Source of the DNA: Planctomycetota bacterium
GTDB taxonomy: Bacteria > Planctomycetota > UBA1135 > GCA-002686595
NCBI GenBank assembly: GCA_028278425.1
Contig: JANQEJ010000300.1
Span: 1 to 59,172 of the forward strand
DNA length: 59,172 nt
Direction: 5' to 3'
Shown here in pieces: positions 23,233-32,652 of the stretch. The position numbers and the translations under genes are program-made. Each line of letters starts with the position of its first letter. Position 1 is the first letter of the stretch. The notes beneath the pieces are model-generated. The model searched no databases. It was not told the DNA's origin and worked only from the letters and a program-made list of their open reading frames with translations.

Positions 23233-24869
23233 TTGCGCAGCAACCAGAGGTCGGGGTCGACGCGGAAGTCACGGTCGGCGGGCACGCGGTAGCGCGTCGC
23301 GCCGCCGGGCATCTCGACGCGCACGGTGACCGCGTCGTCGCCGTCGCCGACCCGGAGCGGGACGGCGAGCGGGAACTCGAGATCGCCCAGCGCCTCCGGC
23401 AGCTCCCAGCGCAGCGCGACCGTCTCGCCGTCGCGCTCGGCGTGCAGCACCGGGAGCTTCGGCTGGCGCAGGTAGACCTCAAAGAACCACCCGAGGTCGC
23501 GCCCCGCCTCCGCCTCCGCGACCGCGCGGAAGTCCTCGGTGTCCACGAGCCGCACCTGCGAGCCGTCGGTGGCGTTTCGGTGCGCCGCGTCGGGGTAGGC
23601 GAAGCGCTTCAGCGCGCGGAAGAAGGCCTCGTCGCCCATCTCCCAGCGCAGCGTGTGCAGGATGAGCGAGCCCTTCATGTAGATGTCGTTGTCGAAGACG
23701 CCGTTGCGGTCGAAGTAGATCTCCTTGGAGTCCTTCGTCTCGCGCGGAGCGACGGGCCGGCGGTTGCCCATGCCGCGGCGGGAGTTGACGAGCTCGCGGC
23801 GCAGGCCCTTCTTGCCGTGGAGCCTTTCGACGTACAACGCCTGCATGTACGTGCCGAAGCCCTCGTGGATCCACATGTCCTTCCAGTCGCTGCAGGTCAC
23901 GAGGTTGGCCCACCATTCGTGCGCGGCCTCGTGGTGGTGCAGCCAGTCGTAGCCGAAGGCGTTGTGCTGGAACTTGTAGCCGTAGGCGATGATCGTCTGG
24001 TGCTCCATGCCGAGGTGCGGCGTCTCGGCGATGCCGTACTTCTCCGCGCGGAACGGATACGGGCCGAGCAGCTCCTCGAAGAAGCGCATGTGGTCGATCA
24101 GCTCGGGCAGGCGCTCCCTCGCCTTTTCGACGCTCTCGGGCAGCGCGTAGAAGACGACGGGCACGGTCTCGCCGCCCACGCTCTCCCATGAGTCCTCGAT
24201 CGCCACGTACGGCGCGATGTTGAGCGCGACCGCGTAGTTGCTGATCGGCGACGAGACCTTCCAGTTGTAAGTGAGCAAGCCGTCGCCCTCGTCCTCGATC
24301 GAATCGAGCACGCCGTTCGACGCGCAGACGAGGCCCTTGGGGACCGTGATCGAGAGCTCCATCGACTCGGGCTTGTCGGACGGGTGGTCCTTGCACGGCC
24401 ACCAGAGGTCCGCGCCCTCGCCCTGGCACGACGTCGCGATCCACGGCCGCCCGTCCGCGGTCTTCGCCCACGTCAACCCGCCGTCCCACGGGGGGCGCGG
24501 CGCGACGCGGGGCTGGCCCCCGTACTTCACGCCGACCTGGAGCTCAGCCCCGGCGGAGAGCGGTTCCGCGAAGTCGACCATGACGCGGCCGTCGGCGTGC
24601 TCGAAGCCCGCGACGCCCTCGCCGCTGACTTCGTGCGCCGTCAGGTGCGGGTCGAGGTCGAGCGCGATCCGGTTCGTGTCGGCGAGGACGCCCGCGCGCA
24701 TCCAGAGCATGCCGTCGATCGAGCGCGCGTCCGGATCGACGGCGAGCTCGAGCGCGTAGTGCTTCACGTCGAAGCAGGCCTGCTCGGGGATCAGCTCGCC
24801 GCCCGACGCGTTGAGCTTGGCGTCCTGGAGCGGAAGGGCGAGAAGGAGGAGGGCGAGGACGGGCTGCAT
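23229..24869 (-). CDS. M1 family zinc aminopeptidase, exported
   Basis: The ATG at 24869 gives 546 residues with a signal peptide (MQPVLALLLLALPLQDA). Motifs are GMEHQ (the exopeptidase loop, usually GAMEN), the zinc site HEAAH (313-317) with the third ligand Glu336 in IHEGF, and the later YMKGSLILHTLR with the transition-state Tyr. The long helical C-terminal domain of larger M1 enzymes is absent, and a short beta domain ends the protein. It trims N-terminal residues from peptides outside the cytoplasm. Its gene overlaps that of the hydroxyproline dehydratase, so a joint role in peptide use is likely. The divergent PLP-enzyme gene starts 26 bases away. Confidence 0.92.
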   Translation of the reverse strand: MQPVLALLLLALPLQDAKLNASGGELIPEQACFDVKHYALELAVDPDARSIDGMLWMRAGVLADTNRIALDLDPHLTAHEVSGEGVAGFEHADGRVMVDFAEPLSAGAELQVGVKYGGQPRVAPRPPWDGGLTWAKTADGRPWIATSCQGEGADLWWPCKDHPSDKPESMELSITVPKGLVCASNGVLDSIEDEGDGLLTYNWKVSSPISNYAVALNIAPYVAIEDSWESVGGETVPVVFYALPESVEKARERLPELIDHMRFFEELLGPYPFRAEKYGIAETPHLGMEHQTIIAYGYKFQHNAFGYDWLHHHEAAHEWWANLVTCSDWKDMWIHEGFGTYMQALYVERLHGKKGLRRELVNSRRGMGNRRPVAPRETKDSKEIYFDRNGVFDNDIYMKGSLILHTLRWEMGDEAFFRALKRFAYPDAAHRNATDGSQVRLVDTEDFRAVAEAEAGRDLGWFFEVYLRQPKLPVLHAERDGETVALRWELPEALGDLEFPLAVPLRVGDGDDAVTVRVEMPGGATRYRVPADRDFRVDPDLWLLRK

Positions 24870-24895
24870 GCGGCCGGAGATCTTATCCTCTCCGC

Positions 24896-26056
24896 GTGTC
24901 CCGCCTCGCCGCCCTCGACCCCGCGCCCTACGTTCTTGCGGACGACGTACTCGACGCCACACTGAGCCCCGCCCTGGTCGTCCACCTCGACCGGGTGCGC
25001 GAGAACCTGCGGCGCGTGATCGCGGCCGCGGGCGGCGCGGATCGCTGGCGGCCGCACGTGAAGACGTCGAAGATCCCCGCGGTCTTCGCCGAGGTGGCGC
25101 GCGCCGGCGTCCGCCGCTTCAAGTGCGCCACGCTGCGCGAGGCCGAGGTCCTGCTGGCGACGCTGCGCGACGAGGGGATCGAGGCGCCGGACGTGTGCCT
25201 AGCGTATCCGCTCGTCGGGCCGGCGCTCCGCGCGCTCGGGGCCGTCGCCGACGCGTTCCCGGCGGCGCGGGTGTCGGTGCTTTGCGAAGACGCCTCGCGC
25301 ATCGCGGAGGTGCCGGAACGGGTCTCGGTCTTCGTCGACGTGAACCCCGGCATGCACCGCACCGGCGTGCCGCTCGAGGACCGCGCCGCGATCCTCGGCG
25401 TCGCGCGCGCCGCGGGTGAGCGCTTCCGCGGCGTCCACTACTACGACGGCCACCTGCACGAGGGCGGAACCGAGGAGCGGCGTCGCGCGGTCTTCGCCTG
25501 CTACGACCGTTTGCTCAAGCTGCTCGACTTCCTGCGCGCGGGGGGCGTCGCGGTCGAGGAAGTCGTCACCAGCGGCACGCCGACGTTCCAGCACGCGCTC
25601 GCCTACCCGCCCTTCGCCGAGCTCGACGCCGCGCACCGCATCTCGCCGGGAACGGTCGTCTACCACGACCAGCGCTCCGAGGAGGAGAACCCCGAGCTCG
25701 ACCTCCTGCCCGCCGCCGTCGTGCTCTCGCGCGTCGTGAGCCACCCCGCCCCCGACCTCGCCACCTGCGACGCTGGCTCGAAGTCCATCGCGGCGGAAGC
25801 CGGCGATCCCTGCGCGTTCGTGCTCGGCCGTCCCGACCTGGTCGCGCTGACGCCGAGCGAGGAGCACCTGCCGCTGCGCGTCACCGGCGGAGCGCGCCCC
25901 GAGCGCGGCGACGCGCTCTACCTCGTGCCGCGGCACGTTTGCCCGACGACGAACCTGGCGGAGGAGGCGCTGCTGGTCGACGCCGGCGAGGTGGTCGACG
26001 TCGTCCGCGTCAGCGCGCGCGCCCACCCGCTGCGCGTGTCCGACGTTGGGGGATAG
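24896..26056 (+). CDS. D-threonine aldolase / D-serine dehydratase-type PLP enzyme
   Basis: This 386-residue fold type III (alanine racemase-like barrel) PLP enzyme starts at GTG 24896. The PLP lysine lies in WRPHVKTSKI (Lys56), and the barrel motifs VFVDVNPGMHRTG and HYYDGHLH follow. The C-terminal PRHVCPTTNL motif is the His-x-Cys metal site of eukaryote-type D-serine dehydratase and D-threonine aldolase. It probably cleaves or dehydrates a D-hydroxy-amino acid. Which substrate it uses cannot be told. The start lies 26 bases from the divergent M1 peptidase start, so their promoters must overlap coding sequence. Confidence 0.85.
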   Translation: MSRLAALDPAPYVLADDVLDATLSPALVVHLDRVRENLRRVIAAAGGADRWRPHVKTSKIPAVFAEVARAGVRRFKCATLREAEVLLATLRDEGIEAPDVCLAYPLVGPALRALGAVADAFPAARVSVLCEDASRIAEVPERVSVFVDVNPGMHRTGVPLEDRAAILGVARAAGERFRGVHYYDGHLHEGGTEERRRAVFACYDRLLKLLDFLRAGGVAVEEVVTSGTPTFQHALAYPPFAELDAAHRISPGTVVYHDQRSEEENPELDLLPAAVVLSRVVSHPAPDLATCDAGSKSIAAEAGDPCAFVLGRPDLVALTPSEEHLPLRVTGGARPERGDALYLVPRHVCPTTNLAEEALLVDAGEVVDVVRVSARAHPLRVSDVGG

Positions 26057-26059
26057 GGC

Positions 26060-26362
26060 TCAGGCCTTCGCCGTCCGGTTGACGCGCCGGCTCACCCAGG
26101 AGCAGATCAGCGCGCACATCAAAAAGCCCACGAGCCAGCCCGTGCCGAGCTCGCGCCAGCGCTCCGCGAAGCCGCCGCGCTCCACCAGGAAGAAGAGCGC
26201 GTAGAACGGCCCGAAGCACACGGCGGGGAAGAGCGCCGCGCCCAGCTTTCCCCGGTGGAACGGCGTCATGCCGAAGCCGTAGGCGGCCAGGGCTCCGACG
26301 ACGATGCCGAGCGCGCCGAACGGAGCGATGGGCAACCAGAGGTGGAGGGCGAGGGCTTCCAT
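26060..26362 (-). CDS. Small hypothetical membrane protein
   Basis: This 100-residue protein has three predicted membrane segments (about 8-30, 42-62 and 72-90) and a positively charged C-terminus (SRRVNRTAKA). I recognise no family. It is convergent with the PLP-enzyme gene, whose stop is four bases away, and divergent from the S33 hydrolase gene. Confidence 0.65.
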   Translation of the reverse strand: MEALALHLWLPIAPFGALGIVVGALAAYGFGMTPFHRGKLGAALFPAVCFGPFYALFFLVERGGFAERWRELGTGWLVGFLMCALICSWVSRRVNRTAKA

Positions 26363-26418
26363 GGCGGCGGCAACGAGAGGCTAACAGGTCGGTTCACCTC
26401 TTGGGGTCTAATACCGCC

Positions 26419-27837
26419 ATGTCGCTCCAGGTCACGCTGCTTCTCGGTTTCGCGCTGTCGGTCCAGGACGCCCCCGCGATCGAGCTCACCCCGCTGCCGG
26501 GAACCGACCCCGAGGACGGGATCGTCACCGGCCGCTACGAGGTCTTCGAGAACCGCGTCGAGAACGTCGGGCGCACCATCCACCTCGACGTCGTCGTGAT
26601 GAAGGCGACCGGCCCGGACCCGAAGCCCGACCCGGTGTTCTGGATCGCCGGCGGCCCCGGGCAGCGCGCGACCAGCCTCTGGCGCGGTTGGCGGCAGAGC
26701 TGGATGCGCGCGGAGCGCGACGTCGTCCTCGTCGACCAGCGCGGAACCGGGGGCGACCACGCGTTGCGCTGCGACACGGCCGGAGACGCATCAGATCTCC
26801 AGGCCTACCTCGATCCGCTCTTCCACGTCGAGGAGTTCGAGCGCTGCCGGAAGAAGCTGGAGAAGTCGCACGACCTGCGCTTCTACACGACGCCGCTCGC
26901 GATGGACGATCTCGACGAGGTGCGCGCGGTGCTCGGGTACGAGACGATTAACCTGATGGGCGGCTCCTACGGGACGCGCGCCTCGCTCGTGTTCTTGCGC
27001 CGCCACCCCGAGAGCGTGCGCACGGTGTTCCTCAACGGCGTCGCGCCGATCGCCTTCACGAACCCGCTCTACCACGCGTCCGAGGCCCAGGCCGGTCTCG
27101 AGCGGATCTTCGCCGAGTGCGCGGCCGATCCGGCCTGCGCGGCGGCCTTCCCGGAGCTCGAGGAGGAGTTCCACGCCGTGATGGAACGGCTCGCCGCGAA
27201 GCCGGCCGAGGTCGAGCTTCAGCGCGCCGACGGCAGCGGCACCGTCACGCTGCTGCTCGATCAAGGGGCGTTCGCGGAAGCGGTGCGCACGCTGATGTAC
27301 TACCTGCCGAACAACCGCCGCGTGCCGCTCCTGATCCACCAGGCCTACGGCGGCGACTACCGCGAGTTTGCGCGGACGGGGCTCAACCAGAACCGCGGCA
27401 TCCGGGACTCGCTGGCGATCGGGATGCTCCTCTGCGTGACCTGCGCGGAGGACCTGCCGCGCGTAGATCCCGATTCGATCGCCGAGCTCACCGCGGGGAC
27501 GTTCCTCGGCGACGGGCGCGTCCGCAGCCAGCTCGCGGTGTGCGAAATCTGGCCGAAGGGGATCGTCCCGGAGAGCTACGGCGATCCGGTCGTCTCCGAC
27601 AAGCCGGTCCTCGTGCTCTCGGGGACCCACGACCCGGTCACGGGCCCGGGGTGGGGGGCGGAGGCGGCGCGGCACTTGTCCAACGGCCTCCACGTCGTCG
27701 CCCCCGGCGCGCACGGCGTCAGCGGACCGTGCATCGACTCGATCGTGCGCGCGTTTCTCGAGCGCGCGTCGGTGGAAGGGCTCGATACGTCCTGCGTCGA
27801 GTCGATGACCCTCCCGCCGTTCGAGCTGCCGGAGTAG
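26419..27837 (+). CDS. S33/TAP-type alpha/beta hydrolase, exported
   Basis: The ATG at 26419 gives 472 residues with a signal peptide (SLQVTLLLGFALSVQDAPA). Motifs are the oxyanion region WIAGGPGQ, VLVDQRGTGG, the nucleophile elbow GGSYGT (Ser183), the acid in SGTHDPVTG, and the His in APGAHGVSG. This is the tripeptidyl-aminopeptidase (TAP)-like layout with a lid insertion and a C-terminal TAP domain. It probably releases short peptides or amino acids from peptide N-termini outside the cytoplasm. It is the second S33 enzyme in this 8-kb stretch and differs from the cytoplasmic one at 19948. Confidence 0.87.
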   Translation: MSLQVTLLLGFALSVQDAPAIELTPLPGTDPEDGIVTGRYEVFENRVENVGRTIHLDVVVMKATGPDPKPDPVFWIAGGPGQRATSLWRGWRQSWMRAERDVVLVDQRGTGGDHALRCDTAGDASDLQAYLDPLFHVEEFERCRKKLEKSHDLRFYTTPLAMDDLDEVRAVLGYETINLMGGSYGTRASLVFLRRHPESVRTVFLNGVAPIAFTNPLYHASEAQAGLERIFAECAADPACAAAFPELEEEFHAVMERLAAKPAEVELQRADGSGTVTLLLDQGAFAEAVRTLMYYLPNNRRVPLLIHQAYGGDYREFARTGLNQNRGIRDSLAIGMLLCVTCAEDLPRVDPDSIAELTAGTFLGDGRVRSQLAVCEIWPKGIVPESYGDPVVSDKPVLVLSGTHDPVTGPGWGAEAARHLSNGLHVVAPGAHGVSGPCIDSIVRAFLERASVEGLDTSCVESMTLPPFELPE

Positions 27838-27842
27838 GGAGT

Positions 27843-28877
27843 CTAGGAAGGCTCGCGCCGCGCTCCCCCGACGAGAGGGGCAGCGAAGGCCACGACGAGC
27901 GCGACCGCGGCGGCGGCCCAGCACAGAAGCGCCGCCCAGAGCCGCCAGCCCGCGCGCGCGTCGGCCGTTTCCCATCCGCGCGCGGGCCCGTACTCGCTCC
28001 AGGCGCGGAACACGAGGTCGCGATCGGTCAGTGGCTCGCCGCCCGAGGTCATCCCCTCCAGGCCGGGCCGCCCTCCGGGCGCGCCGTGGTACGTCTTGAA
28101 GGTCGGTTGCCCCGCCTTGCCGACGAACCGGACGTTCCCGGACGACAGCACGCGGTACGCGAAGGTGCGGCCCGCGCTGTCGGGAATCGGTCGGAAGCCG
28201 AAGAACGCGTAGCCCCCCTTCACCACGGTGGGGGGGAGCTGGACGGAGCGCAGCGGCGTCTCGTTCTCCCGCCCCAGCTCGAAGAGCTCGAACCGGACCC
28301 ATCCGCGCTCGGTCGAAAAGTCCTCGCACGCGAAGGCGAGGGCGCGCAACCCGTCGAGCGGGGAGCCGAACGTCCCCTCGGCGGCGTCCGTTTCGATCAC
28401 CTGATCGCCCCAGCCCTCGTTGCGCCCGACGCGCCCGCGGTAGCGGACCCACGGCGTGTGGCCCGCCAGCGCGGCGCCCCCGGCGGGGGAGAGCTCGAAG
28501 TGGTACCAGCGGCCGGCGGAGTCCAGCACGGGCTCGAAGCGGAACGGCACGAAGGGCTGCCCGCGGGTCGGCGGGGGCAACGCGCTGGCGCGCCGCACGA
28601 CCTCGCCCGTCGCGTCCCCCTCGCGCAGGACGAGCTCGAGCTCGACGCTCTCCGGGTGCAGCGAGGTGAGCGCGACGTCGATCCGCTCTAGCCCCGGCCC
28701 TTCGCACAGGAAGCGCTGACCCGGCGCCGCGTCGCGGAGGATGCGGCCCGCGTGCGTGAGCAGCGGGACGGTGCGAATCGCGTGCTCCGGGTGTCCGGCG
28801 AACCCGATCGCGGTCGGGAGCACGAGCCCGACCGCGACCAGCCCCGCCGCCCAGAGCACGAGCACGCCGATTCGCAT
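27843..28877 (-). CDS. Hypothetical membrane-anchored protein
   Basis: This 344-residue protein has an N-terminal membrane segment (about 5-27), a large extracytoplasmic beta-rich part and a C-terminal membrane segment (about 312-336) followed by a basic tail. Two similar beta segments contain (I/L)DSAGR(W/T), so the outer part may be a duplicated jelly-roll. I recognise no family. The ATG overlaps the stop of the upstream glycosyltransferase gene (TAATG), and the two are certainly co-transcribed. It may help that enzyme or bind its glycan. Confidence 0.65.
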   Translation of the reverse strand: MRIGVLVLWAAGLVAVGLVLPTAIGFAGHPEHAIRTVPLLTHAGRILRDAAPGQRFLCEGPGLERIDVALTSLHPESVELELVLREGDATGEVVRRASALPPPTRGQPFVPFRFEPVLDSAGRWYHFELSPAGGAALAGHTPWVRYRGRVGRNEGWGDQVIETDAAEGTFGSPLDGLRALAFACEDFSTERGWVRFELFELGRENETPLRSVQLPPTVVKGGYAFFGFRPIPDSAGRTFAYRVLSSGNVRFVGKAGQPTFKTYHGAPGGRPGLEGMTSGGEPLTDRDLVFRAWSEYGPARGWETADARAGWRLWAALLCWAAAAVALVVAFAAPLVGGARREPS

Positions 28878-30202
28878 TAGCTGCCCCATTCCAGGTACTG
28901 GTTCGGGAAGAGCCCGTTCCAAAGGGCGAAGCCGTCGTAGACGACGAGGGCGCTCGCGAGCAGCGCCGCGGCGCGCGCGCGCCAGCGCTCCGGCAGCGGC
29001 GCGACGAAGCCGACCGCGACCAGCGTCGCGAGCGCGGGCAGCACGGGAAAGAAGAAGCGGCCGGCGGCGAACCCGCGGAGGACCATCGCCAGGAGCTGCG
29101 TGAGCACCGCGAGCCAGCAGACCGCGATCACTCCACGCGCGAGGCCGACCGGGCGGCGGAACGCGGCGAAGAGGCTTCCCGCCAGACCGAGGGCGACGGC
29201 CGTCGCTCCAGCGGTGTACATCGGCCCGGGCAGCTCGCGCGTGTACCAGTTGAAGGACCCGAAGAAGGTGCGCACCGTCTTGCGCGCGAAGTCTCCGGAA
29301 AAGAGCCAGCGCAGGTGCGCGCGCAGGTCGCCGTCGGGCAGCGCCGCCGAGCCGACCGTCATCCAGTAGAGCACCGCGCCGGCGGCGAGCAGCCCGACCG
29401 CGAGCAAACCGGCGAACAGGCCGGCGCGCCGGCCCCTGCCGCCGGCGACCGACAACGCCAGCCCGACTCCGAGCGGAGCGGCGACGCCGATCCCGGTCGG
29501 CTTCGTCGCCAGCGCGAGCGCGGCGCAAGCGACGGCGCCGGCGATGACGGCCTTCCCGCCGCGGCCGGTCAGGCCGAGCGCGACGAGCCAGAGCGTCGCG
29601 GCAGCGAACACCTTGACGAGCACGTCGTTGCTCACGACGGCGGACTGGCGCGCGTGCATCGGGAGCCAGGCGACGACGAGGGCCGCCGCGACGGCGACCC
29701 AGGGCTCGTCCGCGGCGCGCCGGGCGAGCGCGTACGTCAGCCAGACCACGGCGAGGTAGCAGAGGAACGACAGGCCGCGCAGGAGCCCGAGCTGGCGGCC
29801 CACGTCTTCGAGCCCGGAGAGTTTCAGCAGGACCGCGCACGCGGCGTAGTAGAGGGGCGGCTGGCCGGCCTCCGAGTGGCCGCGGACGAAGTGGTCGAGG
29901 CTGTCGGCCCCGTGCTCCCACCCGGCGAAGTCGACCCGCTGCCAGAAGCGGTGCTCGCGCATCGACGCGGTGATCAGGGCCTGGCCGCGGACGACCTCGT
30001 CCGGGTCGGCGCCGGTGCGCGCGTGGATGCGCCGCTGCGAGACGGTCAGCTCATCGGCGCCCTCGTCCCCTTCGGCGACGGCGAGGTTCCGCGCGTACTC
30101 GAGATGCCACGGCTCGTCCTCGCCCATCCACGGCGGCACGAGGAAGAAGTAGACGAGCCCGTGCAGCACCACCGCCGCGGCCAGCCAGACACCGGTTCGC
30201 AT
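28877..30202 (-). CDS. Multi-pass membrane glycosyltransferase (GT-C type, DUF2142-like)
   Basis: The ATG at 30202 gives 441 residues with about ten membrane segments. The first extracytoplasmic loop has WMGEDEPWHLEYAR, with the acidic pair expected of GT-C catalytic sites. HSEAGQPPLYYAA is the conserved PPLYY segment of PMT/DUF2142 proteins. Enzymes of this fold move sugars from polyprenyl-phosphate donors to acceptors on the outer side of the membrane. The downstream gene overlaps it. There is no close GT2 partner, but two such genes occur at 7910 and 10149. Confidence 0.72.
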   Translation of the reverse strand: MRTGVWLAAAVVLHGLVYFFLVPPWMGEDEPWHLEYARNLAVAEGDEGADELTVSQRRIHARTGADPDEVVRGQALITASMREHRFWQRVDFAGWEHGADSLDHFVRGHSEAGQPPLYYAACAVLLKLSGLEDVGRQLGLLRGLSFLCYLAVVWLTYALARRAADEPWVAVAAALVVAWLPMHARQSAVVSNDVLVKVFAAATLWLVALGLTGRGGKAVIAGAVACAALALATKPTGIGVAAPLGVGLALSVAGGRGRRAGLFAGLLAVGLLAAGAVLYWMTVGSAALPDGDLRAHLRWLFSGDFARKTVRTFFGSFNWYTRELPGPMYTAGATAVALGLAGSLFAAFRRPVGLARGVIAVCWLAVLTQLLAMVLRGFAAGRFFFPVLPALATLVAVGFVAPLPERWRARAAALLASALVVYDGFALWNGLFPNQYLEWGS

Positions 30203-30237
30203 CCCTGGCGCCAGTGTCGCATGGCGGGTTGCGGGTG

Positions 30238-30277
30238 GCGTACGGTACCACGGCAATTCCGCTGCGGTACCGCACGC
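30238..30277 (-). terminator. Inverted repeat between two minus-strand genes
   Basis: GCGTACGGTACC (30238-30249) and GGTACCGCACGC (30266-30277) pair at 11 of 12 positions around a 16-base loop. It lies just after the stop of the secreted-protein gene (30282) and before the glycosyltransferase start. It could end the first transcript or be an operator for the second. There is no T tract. Confidence 0.4.
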
Positions 30278-30281
30278 TGCG

Positions 30282-32486
30282 TCAGCCGCCGCCCGCGCCG
30301 GTGGCCTGGGCCAAGGCCGCTTCGAAGCGGTCGAGCGCGTCGCGCGCCGCCTTGCCGCGCGGATCTCCGGCCGCGAGGTCGACCGCCTTCTTCTCGAGGC
30401 GGATCGCCTCCTCCACCTCGCCGTAGGCGAACATGCAGAGCGCCAGCGTGTCGAGGTAGTACCAGTTCTGGTAGTCGGTCAGCTCGTTGGCCCGCTCCGC
30501 CACCGGCATCGCGAGGTCGAGGTAGTTCCCCTCGTACGGCTCGACGGTCAGGAGCGTCCACGCGAAGTCGTTCAGCGCGTTCGCGTCGTCGAAGGCCGCG
30601 TCGAAGATCTCCCAGCCCACGGCTTTCGCCGCGGAGCGGTCGCCCGCGTGGGCGAGCTCCGCGAAGGAGTCGCGCAGCTCGGAAACCTCGTCCTCCGGCG
30701 CGTTCTTCGCCACGGACGCCTCGACCGGAGCCTTGGGCCGCGGCGGAACGCCGAGCCCGTAGCGCGGCTCGCCGCGGATCGCTTGGGCCACGAGGCCGCT
30801 GACGTCCGGGATGTGGCTGACGCGCGCGTGGAGCGCGAGCCGGGTGTCGGTGTGCTCCAGCCCGACCGACACGACGGTCTCGTCGAGCAGCTCGGCGAAG
30901 ACCGCCATCTCGTCGTCGGCCTCGCCGAACGCCTGCGCGAGGCGGATGCAGCGGCCCGGGTTCGCCATCGCGATCAGCGTGTGGCCCTCGGCCAGCTTCT
31001 TCGCGTCGTCCGCGAAGACCGGATCGTCGAGCACGGAGGAGCGCTTCTTCGCCTCGAGCGCGCCCTGGATCGCCGCACGGCTCGGGGAGATCACCAGCCG
31101 GTTGCCCTCGGCGGCGAGGTACACCGGCATCCCGCCGACGGAGTAGCGGTCCACGTTCGTCCCGGCGATGCGGACGGACTCGCCCTCCATCGCGCCGCCG
31201 CTGGCTCCACCGGCGGTGCCGAGCACGAAGCTCCAGAGCGCCCGGGAGCGCTCGGCGTCGTTGACGCGGAGAATCGCGGCGATGTCGGGGATCGGCGACG
31301 CGCCGGAGGCGTCCGGCGGCATGCCGTAGATCGTGACGTCGACCAGGTTGCCGAAGATCTCGCGGCCGAAGTCCATGAAGGAGACGACCGGCTGGCCCTT
31401 CGCGTCGTGCATGAGCGGCGCCACGTCCCCCTCGGGGTTCAGCCCGGCGGCGAGGAAGAAGGCGGAGCCCTCGGGGATCAGCTCGAGCGTCTCCTTCTCG
31501 ACGTGGGGCAGGCGCAGCAGGTTGAACGCGAGGTTGCGGTGCCCCTCGGCGAGCTCGAGCGCGAGCTCGAGGTTGATGCCGTCTTCGTCCACGCCGACGT
31601 GGCCGGAGATCGAGCGCAGGCTCCGGACGTCGAGGAAGGACAGCATCATCATGGCCTCGGGATCGTTCTGGGCCTCCTGCATCAGCATCGCCTCGATCAT
31701 CGGGAGGATCGGCTCGGCGTTGACGCAGAAGGAGAAGAGCCCTTCGCCGCGCTTCTCCAGAACGCTCTGGAGCGCCTCGTTCTCGGCCAGCGACGCGCCG
31801 CCGCGCCCCTGGAGGCGCTCGACCACGCCCGCGATCTCGTCGCGGTCGGGGCTCGCGACGACGAGCCGCGAGGTCAGCGTGACGAAGGCCTCGCCCTCGA
31901 CGCTCCACGTCGGATGGCCGCCGATCGGGTTCACCGGCTGAGCGGCGGCCGGCAGCGCCGTCTCGATCAGACCGCGCACGACGTCCAGGTCGCCGGGGTG
32001 GAGGATCAAGACGCCGTTGGGCTCGCCCTCCTCCGGATCGAACTCGGTCACCGCCACCGCGGCGCCGCGCATCCCGAGGATGCCGTCGATCAGGAGCGGG
32101 CTGACCCCGAAGCGCTCCGGCGTCTCGCCGACCTTGCCGAGCAGACCGAGCTGCTCCAGCAGCATGCTGATCTGCTCGCCCGGCCGGCTCAGCTCGGCGT
32201 AGAAGATCGCGTCGCGCGGCACGAGGCGCGTGAAGTCGCTCGCGGCGATGTCTTCCCCGAGCGCGTCGGCGAACGCCCGCGCCTTGTCGCGCAGATCGCG
32301 CGCGAGGTCGCGGTCGCCGGCGACGTCGAGGTAGAGCTCGCGGGCGCCTTCGAGGTCGCCCACCTCGTTCTCGAGGTAGTAGGCCTGATAGAAGCGCGCC
32401 TCCTCCCGGGACTGGGCGGAGGCGAGCGGGGCGAGGAGAGAGAGCGCGGCGATGCCGGCGGCGAAGTGAGGACGTACCCCGACCAT
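30282..32486 (-). CDS. Large exported protein of unknown function with TPR-like C-terminus
   Basis: The ATG at 32486 has a GGAGG site seven to eight bases upstream and gives 734 residues with a signal peptide (FAAGIAALSLLAPLASAQ). The middle contains repeated units of the kind seen in DUF3352-type secreted proteins, such as (R/S)LVVASPDRDEI and NRLVISPSRAAI. These suggest two copies of an alpha-beta domain. The last 150 residues are helical and TPR-like (ALNDFAWTLLTVEP, WYYLDTLALCMFAYGEVEEAI). No catalytic motif is visible. Such proteins are frequent in planctomycetes and their role is unknown. Confidence 0.7.
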   Translation of the reverse strand: MVGVRPHFAAGIAALSLLAPLASAQSREEARFYQAYYLENEVGDLEGARELYLDVAGDRDLARDLRDKARAFADALGEDIAASDFTRLVPRDAIFYAELSRPGEQISMLLEQLGLLGKVGETPERFGVSPLLIDGILGMRGAAVAVTEFDPEEGEPNGVLILHPGDLDVVRGLIETALPAAAQPVNPIGGHPTWSVEGEAFVTLTSRLVVASPDRDEIAGVVERLQGRGGASLAENEALQSVLEKRGEGLFSFCVNAEPILPMIEAMLMQEAQNDPEAMMMLSFLDVRSLRSISGHVGVDEDGINLELALELAEGHRNLAFNLLRLPHVEKETLELIPEGSAFFLAAGLNPEGDVAPLMHDAKGQPVVSFMDFGREIFGNLVDVTIYGMPPDASGASPIPDIAAILRVNDAERSRALWSFVLGTAGGASGGAMEGESVRIAGTNVDRYSVGGMPVYLAAEGNRLVISPSRAAIQGALEAKKRSSVLDDPVFADDAKKLAEGHTLIAMANPGRCIRLAQAFGEADDEMAVFAELLDETVVSVGLEHTDTRLALHARVSHIPDVSGLVAQAIRGEPRYGLGVPPRPKAPVEASVAKNAPEDEVSELRDSFAELAHAGDRSAAKAVGWEIFDAAFDDANALNDFAWTLLTVEPYEGNYLDLAMPVAERANELTDYQNWYYLDTLALCMFAYGEVEEAIRLEKKAVDLAAGDPRGKAARDALDRFEAALAQATGAGGG

Positions 32487-32627
32487 GACGGGACCTCCGT
32501 AAGGCGTTCGGGAGCGGTGGCAGAGGCTCGCGCCGGCGCGTCGGCGGGCGAGAGCGCGCCCGTGGTTCGGCACCCGCGGCGACTATTTCCGCCCGAACGC
32601 GCTTTCCGCCGAGGTTGTCGTAAGAAT

Positions 32628-32648
32628 CGCCGGGCCGGCGGTCCGGCG
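32628..32648 (-). terminator. Weak GC hairpin after the helicase gene
   Basis: CGCCGG (32628-32633) and CCGGCG (32643-32648) form a 6-bp stem with a 9-base loop, followed on the minus strand by ATTCTTACG. It lies just after the helicase stop at 32653. It is a candidate terminator only, because the T-rich part is short. Confidence 0.3.
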
Positions 32649-32652
32649 GGTC

